Source of the DNA: Cryptomeria japonica
Lineage: Eukaryota; Streptophyta; Pinopsida; Cupressales; Cupressaceae
Length of the DNA: 64,000 nucleotides
NCBI RefSeq assembly: GCF_030272615.1
Contig: NC_081414.1
Span: 313,415,164 to 313,479,163 of the forward strand
Direction of reading: 5' to 3'
Positions within the stretch are counted from its first letter, which is position 1. Every line of letters starts with the position of its first letter. Shown piece by piece: positions 45,641 to 57,300 of this stretch. The notes under the pieces were generated by a model. The model worked only from the letters and a program-made list of their open reading frames with translations, was not told the DNA's origin and searched no databases. The position numbers and the translations under genes were made by a program.

Positions 45641-46003
45641 ATGCATTGAGCTGCATCGATCCGGTGGACTCCATTGTCTTATTCTATTATCTGGATTGAT
45701 GAGCGGGTGTTGCTGCTTTGGGGGAGTAGTCAGTGTGTGTTTTAGTTGTTTAGATTGGTGAGTTTATCATAAGGGGGAGAGATTGTCCTTATTAGAGAGA
45801 GAGTTGCATGATTTGTATGTGTCTTTGGCATTGCTATCAAAGGGGGAGAAAAGCATGTGAAAAACCCTAAAGTATTTTGAGTTGTTTATCTCAGGGAGAG
45901 TTGATCCTTGTGATTTTGGGGGAGATTATTGGTTGTTGATTTTTTTCTTTGCATTGATTGTTTTTCACATTCATATGTTTCCATCAATTCAAAAGGGGGA
46001 GAT
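45641..46003 (+). other. Element C 3' untranslated region and polypurine tract
   Basis: This is 360 bases after pol with several G-rich runs (GGGGGAGAGATTG, GGGGGAGAAAAG). The last one, AAAAGGGGGAGAT at 45991-46003, abuts the LTR and is the polypurine tract. Confidence 0.7.
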
Positions 46004-47370
46004 TATTGGATATTAGAGTTGTCAGGATATGTTGTTGTCATTGATGTCAACATATTCCTGTGTTTCAGAGAATTGGTTTGTTGCAGAGAGTTGTTTGGAT
46101 GATTTATTGCAGATGTGATGATGCGGTTTATTGGGTTTTGAGATACTTATTTTTAGTTGATTCACTATGATTTTCATGTTTCTATGAGGTGATTTGGTTG
46201 AGTTATGATGTTCGATATGTGGACTAGTTTTTTAGTGTTTTGTGTTGCAGAAATACCGTGACTCTGGTTGGTATTTGATCCATATTGCTCCAGAATGATT
46301 ATATATTGAGTTGCGGATTTTTCAAAGTGTTTGGGATGTTCATGTGTGTCCTCTGATTGGGTGGTTCATGATTTGGAACTTCACAAGCATATCTTTCAAT
46401 TTGTCAATTAGTGTTCTTGAGCTTCAGTGATGATGTTAATGATGATTCTTGTTATCCAAGTTGTTGCGGTGATTGCGGTGGAATTCACATTGCTTGTTGA
46501 TGTTCTATGATCATGTGCTATGCATTTTGGTGGTCCGCGTTGATCGTGGTGTGCAATACTGAAGTTTTTTATTGGTTTTGTGATATTCTTCATGTTATAT
46601 GACATATTTGGTGGTGTAGCGTGTTGTGGATGATCTTGACAAATTATTTGATGGTGTAGCATGTTCAAGGATTGGATTTGGGTCCATGCTATTTCCTTAC
46701 CGATATCAAGTATTGGTGCGGTTATGGACTTATGTATCATGTGACATAAATTTGTAATAAGGTCTTATGTGTTGAGTCGACCTCAAGGGTAAGGTTGATG
46801 AATTGTATAAATAAGCATTATAATCATGTAAGTTGTGTGTTTGTGAGTGTCTATGGTTGTGTTTATAATTTGAGAGGTTGTTATATGTGCAAACAAGTGA
46901 ATCTATCATTCGAAAGTGTAGAAGAGAAGAAAAGAGTTGGTGTACAGACAATGTGATTAACCAGAACTGTAATCAAGCATTTGGAGATGCTATTCTTTCA
47001 GTTCATGTAATCCAGATTGTTGTCCAATCTTTGTAAGGCACTAAGCCTTCCTCAAGGTTGTAGCCCTTCTTGTTTTGAGCAGTGAGCTCTAGGCAGTGTG
47101 CCTAAATGCATGTGCATTACCCATTGTAATATTTACACATACTACTGTAAAGTATCATCTTATTATGGGTAGGTTCCCACCGTGGTTATTCCCTTAACCA
47201 GTTTTTCCACATCAAAAATCCCTATGTTATATACATTGTTGATATGGTGTTTATCTTTGCTATTGTTATTATTACTTATATCTAATATTGTGAATAATTT
47301 GGTTAATTTTGGTGAAACTGATTCACCCCCTTCTCAGTTTTCCTGCATTGTTGTTGCCTTGCTATCAACA
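46004..47370 (+). repeat. Element C 3' LTR (1367 bp)
   Basis: It starts TATTGGATATTAGAGTTGTC, ends GCCTTGCTATCAACA, and is followed by the target duplication ATAAC at 47371-47375. It has the same length as the 5' LTR, with about 10% substitutions by eye over the first 300 bases. Confidence 0.88.
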
Positions 47371-47375
47371 ATAAC

Positions 47376-48210
47376 ATAGTCTTCTTTGCAGGTAAATTTG
47401 TTTCAGAAGAAAGAGAACCCTTAGGTACCCAAAATCCATGTCAATCCGCTGAAGGTGAAACCCTCAAGTCTTCCAAAAAATTATCCACAAATTTTCTTTT
47501 TACAAAAGTCCTATTACACTCAACAGTGTATGTCTCTAGCTTATACAAAGTGTCAAACTTGACACCTAACCACAACACCCTTGATCATCTTACATTTTGC
47601 ATCAGAGAAGACTACCTGAATACTCGCATCTATTAGTTTTCTCATGGATAGTAAATTTCATTTTAATCCAAAGATATGCAATACAATGCTACTCCTTTTT
47701 ATCCTACCATCAGGAAACCTGATTCTAACTTTACCTCAACCAACAATGTCTAAATGTGAATCATCACTCAAGTACACCTTACCTCCATTAAATTCTTCAT
47801 ATTCAAAAAACTAATCTTTATTGGTTGTCATACGAAAAGATGCACCTTAGTCAATTAAAGATGCATTATTACATGCATGAGTAGCCAAAGTTGTAATGAA
47901 TGCATCACCATCTTCCTTCTCGAACTCAAAATCAAAATCAAACTTCTTATTTTTCTTCATCTTTTCTTCTTTATAAGCATCATGGATGTGACCTGGTTTA
48001 CCACAATTCCATCATATGACTTTGGACTTTCCAGGAGATTTGGATCTACCTTTGGATTTGGACTTATTGTGTTTCTCATTCTTCTTGCCTTTTTCCTTAG
48101 GTCTTCCTCGAACAGTTAGGGCTTCCATCGAACTAATAGATACCATCATTTGCATCTCTTCACCAAGGAGGGCACCCACCACATCTTTAGACTTCAAAAC
48201 AACAGAAGTA
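47376..48210 (-). pseudogene. Element A gag C-terminus and protease
   Basis: Reading leftwards from the Tat insertion scar at 48210: the gag tail STSVVLKSKDVVGALLGEEM, a basic linker (KSKSKGRSKSPGKSK), and a CCHC knuckle whose first Cys is a stop and last Cys is Tyr (WNCGKPGHIHDAYKEE). Protease remnants follow (GASFRMTTNKD, with the Ser of the catalytic D-S-G replaced by a stop), then NLLSMRKLIDASIQVVFSDA and KLETYTVECNRTFVKRKF, running to the junction with element C. Several stops are present. Confidence 0.8.
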
Positions 48211-48240
48211 CTATCTGTAGACACCTAAAATTGTCATGTC

Positions 48241-48471
48241 TAATTAAATAAATATTTTATTTATTTAATTATCTAAGCCTAATTCTTCTATTAATTAAAT
48301 AAATCCTTATTTATTTAATTAATTCATTTATCCTCTTCTAGCCTTATTTCTCATTTAAATAAATACATTTATTTATTTAAATTATCCTTTTCCTAAATTA
48401 AATAAATATCTTATTTATTTAATTATCCCACTTCTTCTATTAATTAAATAAATCTTTATTTATTTAATTAA
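48241..48471 (+). repeat. Five AT-rich palindromes in U3 of element B
   Basis: Imperfect inverted repeats of the form TTAATTAAATAAAT-(loop)-ATTTATTTAATTAA occupy 48241-48271, 48291-48322, 48353-48382, 48397-48424 and 48440-48471. They are separated by short pyrimidine-rich spacers such as TCTAAGCCTAATTCTTC. The same set is in the 3' LTR. Each could form a hairpin; a role in promoter function is a guess. Confidence 0.9.
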
Positions 48472-48634
48472 TTCATTATCTTTTTCTACACATGACACAT
48501 GTCATTCATCTCTTATTTCCTACACTACCTACCCCTTTCATTATTTTGGTATTTCTTATACCTACCCTCTAATCCTAGCCGACCTCTCTTTTTACACCTC
48601 TCAATCTTAACCCTCCATTTCATATTGTGTCTTC

Positions 48635-48642
48635 TATTTAAG
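48635..48642 (+). promoter_or_regulatory. TATA-like box of element B LTR
   Basis: TATTTAAG lies about 420 bases into the LTR, followed by a pyrimidine-rich CTTCCTTCATTATC. Position and composition fit a U3/R promoter, though nothing in the sequence proves the start site. Confidence 0.5.
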
Positions 48643-48992
48643 GAGATGCTTCCTTCATTATCAAACCCTAATCACTCATGCTAATGATCTTTCATGCAAC
48701 TTGCTACACTTGCAACCACATTCCGTTCTTTATTGAGCTCTTGTGCATACAAAAATCTGAGAGCAAACATATCAAACAAGATCAATGGAGATAGGAAGAA
48801 TGGAGATCAAAACCCTATTGGACATGTGATGGTATAATCTTTGTGATTTTGAGTTATTTTGCATTGTCTTAGGTTATCTTCATATGTTATGGTGGATCTT
48901 TGTTCATTGTTAGGCTAGGGTTTTGGTGGTTGAATCCATTTTAGCCTTTCAATATTGTTGTTATTTGTTATCCATTTTCACCATATACATTT

Positions 48993-49010
48993 TGGCACGC
49001 CCGGTGGGAC
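48993..49010 (+). promoter_or_regulatory. Element B primer-binding site
   Basis: TGGCACGCCCGGTGGGAC begins three bases after the LTR. It starts TGG as a tRNA CCA-end complement must. It is not the initiator tRNA-Met type; I cannot assign the tRNA without a search. Confidence 0.7.
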
Positions 49011-51333
49011 TCTTGTCCCTTTGCATTTAACATTTTGTTGCAGATTTTGCATTTTTGAAGTTGCAGATCGGACGATTTCGATGACATTTTAGGTTTTTTC
49101 CGCGTCTGCGAGAGTTCGGATCGCGTTTTTGTGTTTCAGAGGCGTCTGTGATATCGTTAATCGCGCCTGTGTTTTTGCCAATTTTTATTTTTTGCAGGTT
49201 TCTGGAATCGCGTCTGAGAGTTTTAATCACGTCTGTGACTGATCTTATCGCGTCTGTGTTCGGGAGGCGCATCTGTGACCTTGGACCGCGTCTGTGAACT
49301 ACAGAACCGCGTCTGTGTAGTTCAGACGCGTTTGTGTCTGGTATAAAGGCGTCTGTGCTTTCTGTTTTGCAAATTTTTCAAGAGTCTTTGATTCGGGTTT
49401 TCGGATTTTGTACTTAGGGTTTCAGATCTGGTTATTTTCGGCTAACCTTTGCAGATCTAGCTAACCTGGTTTGTGCAGCTTGCTTTGGAGGCAAATACGT
49501 TTTGTTGAAGGCCCCTTTTCACAAAGTCTTTTTGGGTTTTCTAAAATTTACCTAACTTGTGTGCTTGCAGGAAGGGGTTATCATTTGAAACAACCCAAAC
49601 TACTAACAATTTTGTTGCAGGGCCTTAGCTAGGGTTTTGTAATTTTATTGTGTGCCTTGTTTTCATAGCTTAGCAAACACTTCAATTGGTGCACTAAAAT
49701 TGAATCATTGTCTTTTGTGTCTTGAGCAATAGGCTCTTTTTGTTTAATCTTTAGAGGGCCTATCTTCCCGTGTGGTCATTAGGACTACTAGTGAGAAGAG
49801 AACGACCCAAGTGGTAGCGAGGAAAACCCACCTCATCCAAACCACTATAATCAAATGTATTCATGGTGAAAACTATGAATAACGTGTGCTGATTAGTTCA
49901 TACCGACACTATGTCTCCCCATAAACCCGTTTGATCAAATTTATTTGATCATTTGTAGGGCGTAACCCCTACCGGCTGGGAGCCTTCTGTATTTACAGAG
50001 CTGAAAGTGCCGCATGTATGGCCACACGAGCGGATGCCCTTACTAGCACCATTTTGTTTTAGAGGCCCAAATCCTTCTAGTTGTTGGGGCAGGAGGTCGG
50101 ACCTCTGGTAGCGGCCCACACACATACGGTTCTTAGTAGAGATACAAAGTTTGCCATGGGGAGTTTTCATGGGGACTGATGCTTGGCTGACCCGAGAAGT
50201 GAGTGCCGAGGGTGGAGCCAGTGAGGTCAAGCATCTAAGTATCCGCTCTGAATAGCGTAGCCTCGGGGGTAAAACCCCATGTGGGATCAACAACTATTGT
50301 CTTGGCCAGCCATAAGAATTGTGCTTGACTTATGATAAACATTCAAACACTCAAAACAAAACAGCAAAACATTGTGTCTTTTGTGTCTTCAAGTGTATGC
50401 AAAAACTTTTTACATCAAACAACACACTTTTTGGAGTCTAAACAGTCTGCAAACATTGGGTCATCAACACTGTGTCCTCTTGTCACGAAAAACAGTCGAA
50501 AAATCAGATTTGGTCACAGCAAAACAAATTCACAGATAGGAAAGATTGCACTAAGGTTACAGAAACGCGTCTGTGTCCGTTAAAACCGCGTCTGTGTCGG
50601 ATAAACGCGTCTGTGAAGTACAGAATAGCGTCTGTGTTTTTTATCAGCGTCTGTGTCGAACAGAGACACGTCTGTGTTTGGGAATCGCGTCTGTGAAGTA
50701 TACAGGCGCGTCTGTGTCCACAATTGCAAAAAACTGTTACAGTCCCAGCAAACATCAACAGGAAAATCTCAGAATCACGTCTGCGTCAAACAGAGTAGCG
50801 TCTGTGTCTTAAAACCGCGTCTGTGAAGTATACAGAGGCGTCTGTGTCAGGATTTGAAAAGTTTAACAGTCAAGCAAAAATCAGTTTTGGCATACTTGAG
50901 CTTCCTAGGTTGTCTCTTCAGGTTTCATCTAGCATTCAGCCTGTTCTAAGGTCTTACACAGTCCATCATTGCTTCATACCTCATTTTACATTCATACTTG
51001 TCTAAACTTGAGTCAAAAGGTCACTTGCTTGTCCTCATCATACTTTGTCAACACACTACATACTACTACACTTTGCTAAGTGGTCCCTCATCAAGGTTTC
51101 TTACCTTTGGGTCTCATTTGGTCTTACTTAGAGTCAAGGTCAGCTTACCTCATCAAGAGAAACTATCCTCTCTTTGGAAGTCACACCTACTTTACTACAT
51201 ACATATTTGGTCTTACACTTTGGACATTGCAAGTAAACTTCAGATTCATTTACATTCCATACAACTCTTGGTCTTCCATACTCTTTTCATATTTTTCATC
51301 TAGTCTCCCACATATTGGTCTAACACCTAGTTC
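49011..51333 (+). other. Element B 5' leader with two GCGTCTGTG clusters
   Basis: This is 2.3 kb between primer site and gag with no convincing coding frame. Two clusters, 49101-49360 and 50566-50850, each hold about 12 copies or near copies of CGCGTCTGTG at irregular 15-40 base spacing. Some extend to CGCGTCTGTGAAGTATACAG. Between them lies a GC-richer conserved-looking stretch (49750-50300: GAGAAGAGAACGACCCAAG, GTAACCCCTACCGGCTGGGA). Long leaders are normal in Tat elements; the repeated word is not something I know from them. Confidence 0.7.
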
Positions 51334-54300
51334 ATGGTTGAAACCCGTCTTCAAAAATCTAGGAGAAAAGCTAAAGAAGCTCAAGGGTCCGTAAACATGA
51401 GTTCTTATGAGTATGACAATGATGTATTCTCCAATCCTGAGCACACTACATTACCAGACATGAATGTTTATAGACACAATCCAAATGTGGAAAGCGCAAA
51501 CGCTATACACAACGCTACACACAATGATAATGTGGACAATTCTTCAATACTATCAGCAGACATACAAGAATCTATAATGGATCCTCAATTCAATAGATTG
51601 GTTGAAGAGATAATGAGGAGAGATCGTCAATACTTTCTAAACATGATGGCACAAAGTGGAGCCAAAATACCGCATGATTTTGACTTATCTCAACTTATGG
51701 AAAATAGACCTTCACAACAAACTCAACATAACATGGATCAAAGGAGACCAAATAGTGGAGGACCAAATAATATGATGCCGGAGTCACCATCAGTTTTGCT
51801 TCAAAAACCAGCAATCCCACATACACAAGCTCAAATATATGATACTTACACTCAAAGACCATCATGGAGGCCCTATGCTCAAACACATGCTCAAGATATG
51901 GGTCAATTAAGACAAGTGGATACACAAGGACATCCTCAACATTTTGACACAAGGAGACCTCATGTCAAAATTGGGGGCAACACAATGGAAAATGAAAGGC
52001 CTATTGAATATGGTTTATATACACAAAACAGATATGGGGTTCCCCAACAAGAAATTATGCCAAGTGCTCCATATATGTCACAACAATATAGACCTCCATA
52101 TGGACATGTCTACGATCAGTATCATCCATATATGCAACAAGTTCCTCCTCAAATGGGTGTTTCAAACATGGGACATGCTACAAGAAATCCATCTCCTCCC
52201 AAAAATAATTTGGAGCAACAAATTAGAGATCTACAAAAGAAAGTGGAAGACATGGGCACATCAAAACCCACATATACTATGAGAGATATATGCCCTTATC
52301 CCTTTGATAAGAGCATTCCAATGCCTCCGTTTCCTCCGCACTTTGCAATGCCAAAATTTGACAAATATAGAGGGAGAGGAGACCCCAAGGCACATATAAG
52401 ACAATTCTTCACAGCTTGCATTGAGGTAGCCGCAGAAGAAACATACTTAATGAGGTTGTTCCCACAGAGATTAGGAGATCAAGCGATGGAATGGTTTTCT
52501 CAATTACCTCCCGGTATTAAGTCATGGGGCGACTTGGCAGAGGCATTCATTCAACATTTCTCTTACAACATTGAAACAGATGTCTCAATTACTACCTTGT
52601 GCAATACTAAACAAAAGGAAGGAGAATCTTTTGTGTCATTTTTACAAAGATGGAGAAACCTAGCTAGCAGATGCTCTTGTGAAATCCCGCAGAAACAAAT
52701 GGTGGAGATGTTCACACAAAATGTTAACAAGGCTATTGGCTATGATCTCAGAAAAGCTTGTTTGTCTACATTCAAGGATGTCATTGAAAAGGGCCTAGCA
52801 ACAGAAAAGGTCTTAATTGAACAAGGAGTTATCAAACTATTCAAAGAAAACAAAGAGGACTTTAAGGGAAAGGACAAACCAAAGTTTTGGAACAAGAACA
52901 AGAACACAGTTAATGATGGTGTTGTTGATGCCAACACAGTGAGACCAAAGTTCGTCTTTTCTGGATCAAGTTCTACCAACAATCAAGTGAACAATCAAAC
53001 GGCTGCTAAACCACGAAGGAAATATACTCCATTGGGAGAACCACTTGAATCAGTATTCAAAAAGCTTGTAGCAAACAAAGTGATCACGGTCCCAGATTTT
53101 CCTCCATATGAACCAAAGGTAAAACCGAATTGGTGGAATGATGATGAATTTTGCGAATTTCATAAGAGCAAGGGTCATAAGACAAGTAATTGCCATCGAT
53201 TGAAAAACATTGTACAAGATCTCATTGACAGAGGAGATATTGAGATTGAGGGACATTCATCTAACCAAGAGCATGAGGTGTTTAAGGAACCATTCCCAAA
53301 ACATGACAGAGGAAAAGGCAAAGTCACAAATGATCAAGCCAATTACACTAGAGCATCTTACAATTATGATTCTACCATTAATCACATCTTAATGGACAAT
53401 CATATTTCTACCATTACTATCAAAAACAAAAATCCTGAGAATCATTCTCAAAGACCCAAAATTTTCCTAAAAGGTGTGGGATCTTCATCCGAAGCTACCT
53501 CCGAATGTCATGTTACAACCCGTCGAGGTAAGATTACATTGTCAGGTGCCTCTACCAAGAATACCAATCTTTCATCTACCAAGCCTGAGTACGACCTTGT
53601 AGAACAACTAGGGAAGACACCCGCGCTCATCTCTATTCTTGAGCTCTTACGCATATCTCCTGCACATAAAGCTATCCTTGATAAAACCTTGAGAGATACT
53701 GCTGTCCCCACTGATCTGAACGTGGATCAGTTTCAAGCCATGGTGGGATACCTATCCATTCCACACTCCCTCACATTCACAGAAGCCGATGACGCCTCCA
53801 TAAGTCAGCCTCACAATGCACCTCTACACATTGAAGCCTTCATACATAAACACCGAATAAAACGAGTCCTGATAGATGGAGGAGCAGGTCTTAATATTTG
53901 TACATTGAGCACCATCAGACAATTGGGATATTCTGACAAAGCTATGAATGCTACAAACCAAATCACCATTAAGGCTTATGATGATGAAGAGCGTTCGTCC
54001 AAGGGCACGGTCATCTTACCACTAAGAATAGGGCCAGTCACAAAGGACGTGGTTTGTCAAGTCCTGGATCTAGATCTCACGTATAACATATTGCTAGGAC
54101 GCCCGTGGATTCATGAAATGAGGGCAGTCCCATCAACATACCATCAGTGCATAAAATTTCCTCATAATGGAGTCGAGGTAACGGTCAATGGTGATCCAAA
54201 TCCATTCATATATTGCAATAACTTGAGATCACATACTGAGACTATCATTCCCAGCAATCGTGAGGCTACTCCTTCTTCAGCATATATTGATCCTGAGTCA

Positions 54301-57300
54301 TTAAAGCCCTCAACATCCAAACAAGGTGAACTTAGAGCCAAGTTTCAAGACAAAGGCATGGGAGAATACACTCTAAATCAAACAATGTTCTTACGACAAG
54401 TCATGAACTCCCCTAAGGAATATGGGAGGCCACATCCTAATAAGCAAATCTCCATCATGCTACTCAAATGGGATCCTACCGTCTTTCAAAAATGGGGCGA
54501 ACTAGAGGAAGAAAATTTATATAAAATGCTATATAAGGACGCTGAAGATGATACACATGATCAAATTATAATACCCTGTGAGAACTATGGCAAAGGTTTC
54601 AAAATTCTGCAAAGATTCGGGTATGATGGAAAAAGTCCTCTCGGACTACGCAAAGAAGGTGTCATGGAGCCTTTACAACCTGAGCTAACTACAAGAAGGG
54701 AACGCTCCAAGGGGCTTGGTTTTCTAAATCCCAAGATTCAAAATAAAAGAACAAAACAGATATGGCGAGTCAAAGTGGCTGAAGTTCAACAAGAAGATGA
54801 CTATTCTACAGATTCCAACGAATGGGAATGGGGTTCAGACAAATCCTCCAGCGACTATGAGCTCAACGAGACATTTAGAGAGCCAGAGGAACCTACAGAG
54901 GAGGAGGAGTTTTACAAGAAATTCAGAGTTGGTCAAGAACCAACCCATAAGGATCCCGCACAATTGTCGTTTCAAGGCCCTAGGTCAAGATCACATAGGA
55001 TGAGGACACCTGTCCCTGAGGGTGCTACTAGTAATGATAATTTGGACTCACTCACGATCGAAACTGATGAGGAGAGTGCCATTGACGACCTCGATGACTA
55101 TCTGGACATACCTGAATATAACCACATCTTCACTATTAGCCTTGCGGACTCTAAAAACACTAAAGACCTTCCCCTTGTTCACCCCCAACTCATTGACTGG
55201 GATCAGGATGGACCAGCACAGCTTGATACATTTCAAAATGACGAAGCTATTGTCGATTATCTTGGCATTCGCAATGATCTTCCTCCTGGAGACCATAAAG
55301 CAGGATACGCCATAGAGCTTAATAACATGGCATACTTTGGTGAGGGTGTCGGGCCTTCTAGTCGCAAAAATGTGAAAATAAAAACAAAACAAGGGTCTTA
55401 TGGCGAAAACCACACTGTGGCACTATCTGACTCCGAAAAAGTAAAAAGAAAGGACGTATCTGAGGGTGAAAACCTCTCTGAGGCGCCCAAAGATGGAAGG
55501 CTTGACATTCTCCCAGCATCATACGAGGAAAAATCATCCATGTTGGTAGAGGAGACTATAAAGACAAACATTGGCACAGCAGAGGTTCCACATAACATAT
55601 TTTTGGCTCAATCATTGACAGAGGCCGAGAGAGCAAGATTCATAGGCTTCTTTAAGGAACGACAAATCAACTTCGCATGGTCTTATGCTGATATGCCTGG
55701 ACTAGACCTGGATTTAGTAATGCATCATTTAACAGTCAAACTGGGGGCAAAACCAGTAAAGCAGAAATTGAGGAAAATGCATCCACAAGTGGCATTATTA
55801 GTCAAGGCAGAGCTGGAGAAATTACTGGATGTCGGATTCATACGCCCAATTGATTATCCCGAATGGATTTCCAACTTAGTACCTGTTAGCAAACCAGATC
55901 GCAGCATCCGAATATGTACAGACTTCAGGGATATCAACAAGGCTTGTCCAAAGGACGATTTCCCATTACCAAACATTGATTTAATTGTTGATCTCACAGC
56001 AGGCCATGAGATGTTATCCTTAATGGAGGGATTTTCTGGATATAATCAAATCAGGATAGCACCCGAAGATCAACATAAAACATCATTTACTTGTCCATGG
56101 GGAACCTTCTGCTGGAATGTCATGCCCTTTGGGCTGAAAAATGCAGGTGCCACGTATCAACGAGCTATGACTACTATCTTCCATGATCTCATGCATATAA
56201 CGGTGGAAGATTATGTTGACGACCTTTTGGTTAAATCAATAGACAGAAATACACACTTGGACATACTTTCAGTTGCTTTTGATAGGCTGGAAAAATACAA
56301 GGTAAGATTAAACCCAAAGAAATGTGTCTTTGGAGTAACCGCCGGGAAGCTCCTAGGATTCATTGTGTCTAAAAGAGGAATAGAAGCTGATCCAGCAAAG
56401 GTCAAGGCTATCTTGGACATGCCACCACCCAAGAATATCAGTCAACTTCGATCTTTACAAGGGAGACTCCAGTCCATACGAAGATTCATAGCACAACTTG
56501 CAGATAAGTGTAACCCTTTCCAGCACCTGCTACACAAAAACATCAAGTTCAAATGGGATGAGAACTGTCAACAGGCTTTTCAGGCACTTAAAGACTATCT
56601 TTTGAACCCGCCAGTTTTGATGCCACCAATTCAAGATCAACCATTGCTACTTTACATATCAGCTACTCCAACAGCACTGGGGGCACTCCTAGCACAGCAA
56701 ATACCAGACGGCAAGGAAAAAGCAGTCTACTATATCAGCCGCACATTGGTGGGATATGAGCTAAACTACACACCAATTGAGCGTGCATGTCTCGCTGTGG
56801 TCTTTGCTTCACAAAAATTATGACATTATATGCTTACTCACAAGACTAAGTTGATTGCCAGAATTGATCCACTAAAATATCTTCTCAACAAAGCTACACT
56901 TACTGGGCGGCTGGCCAAGTGGGTAATGATTTTGAGTGAATTCGACATTGAATACGTGGACAGAAAAGCCATAAAAGGACAAGCCATTGCAGACCAATTG
57001 GCAGATGCTCCCATGATAGATGATGTTCCTCTACAGTCAGAATTTCCAGATGAGTCCACTCTAACGATATCACCTGCAAAGCCATGGCAACTATACTTTG
57101 ACGGCTCATACACACAGCATGGGGCAGGAGCGGGTATACTCTTTATAACTCCCCAAGGTGATTCTATACCAAAGTCATACCGCTTATCATTTCCTTGCAC
57201 CAACAATATAGCGGAATATGAGGCATTAACAACGGGGCTAAGAATTGCAGTTCAGTGGAAGATCCAGGAACTTCGTGTTTTTGGCGATTCTCAACTTGTC

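Larger units (their letters stand above)
27865..47375 (+). mobile_element. Element C: Ty1/copia LTR retrotransposon inside element A, itself interrupted
   Basis: Both LTRs are 1367 bp (27870-29236 and 46004-47370). Flanking both ends is ATAAC (27865-27869 and 47371-47375). Removing the element restores the host A sequence GGTGCCATAACATAGTC, in frame for A's protein. The element has a tRNA-Met-like primer site, gag with a CCHC knuckle, a protease remnant, RT, RNase H and a polypurine tract. The integrase core is absent, and a 13-kb foreign segment D occupies that position. The LTRs differ at about 10% by eye, so C is younger than A. Confidence 0.9.
48216..48989 (+). repeat. Element B 5' LTR (774 bp)
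   Basis: It runs TGTAGACACCTAAAATTG ... TTTTCACCATATACA. U3 carries five AT-rich palindromes (48241-48471). A TATA-like TATTTAAG at 48635-48642 is followed by CTTCCTTCATTATC, the likely transcription start. By direct comparison it differs from the 3' LTR at 48387 (C, A in the other) and 48767 (A, G in the other) only. Confidence 0.95.

Noticed and set aside
50573-50812. Possible small repetitive protein in the element B leader
   Set aside because: The frame only follows the CGCGTCTGTG words, whose spacing is not a multiple of three; the other cluster is not open in the same way.
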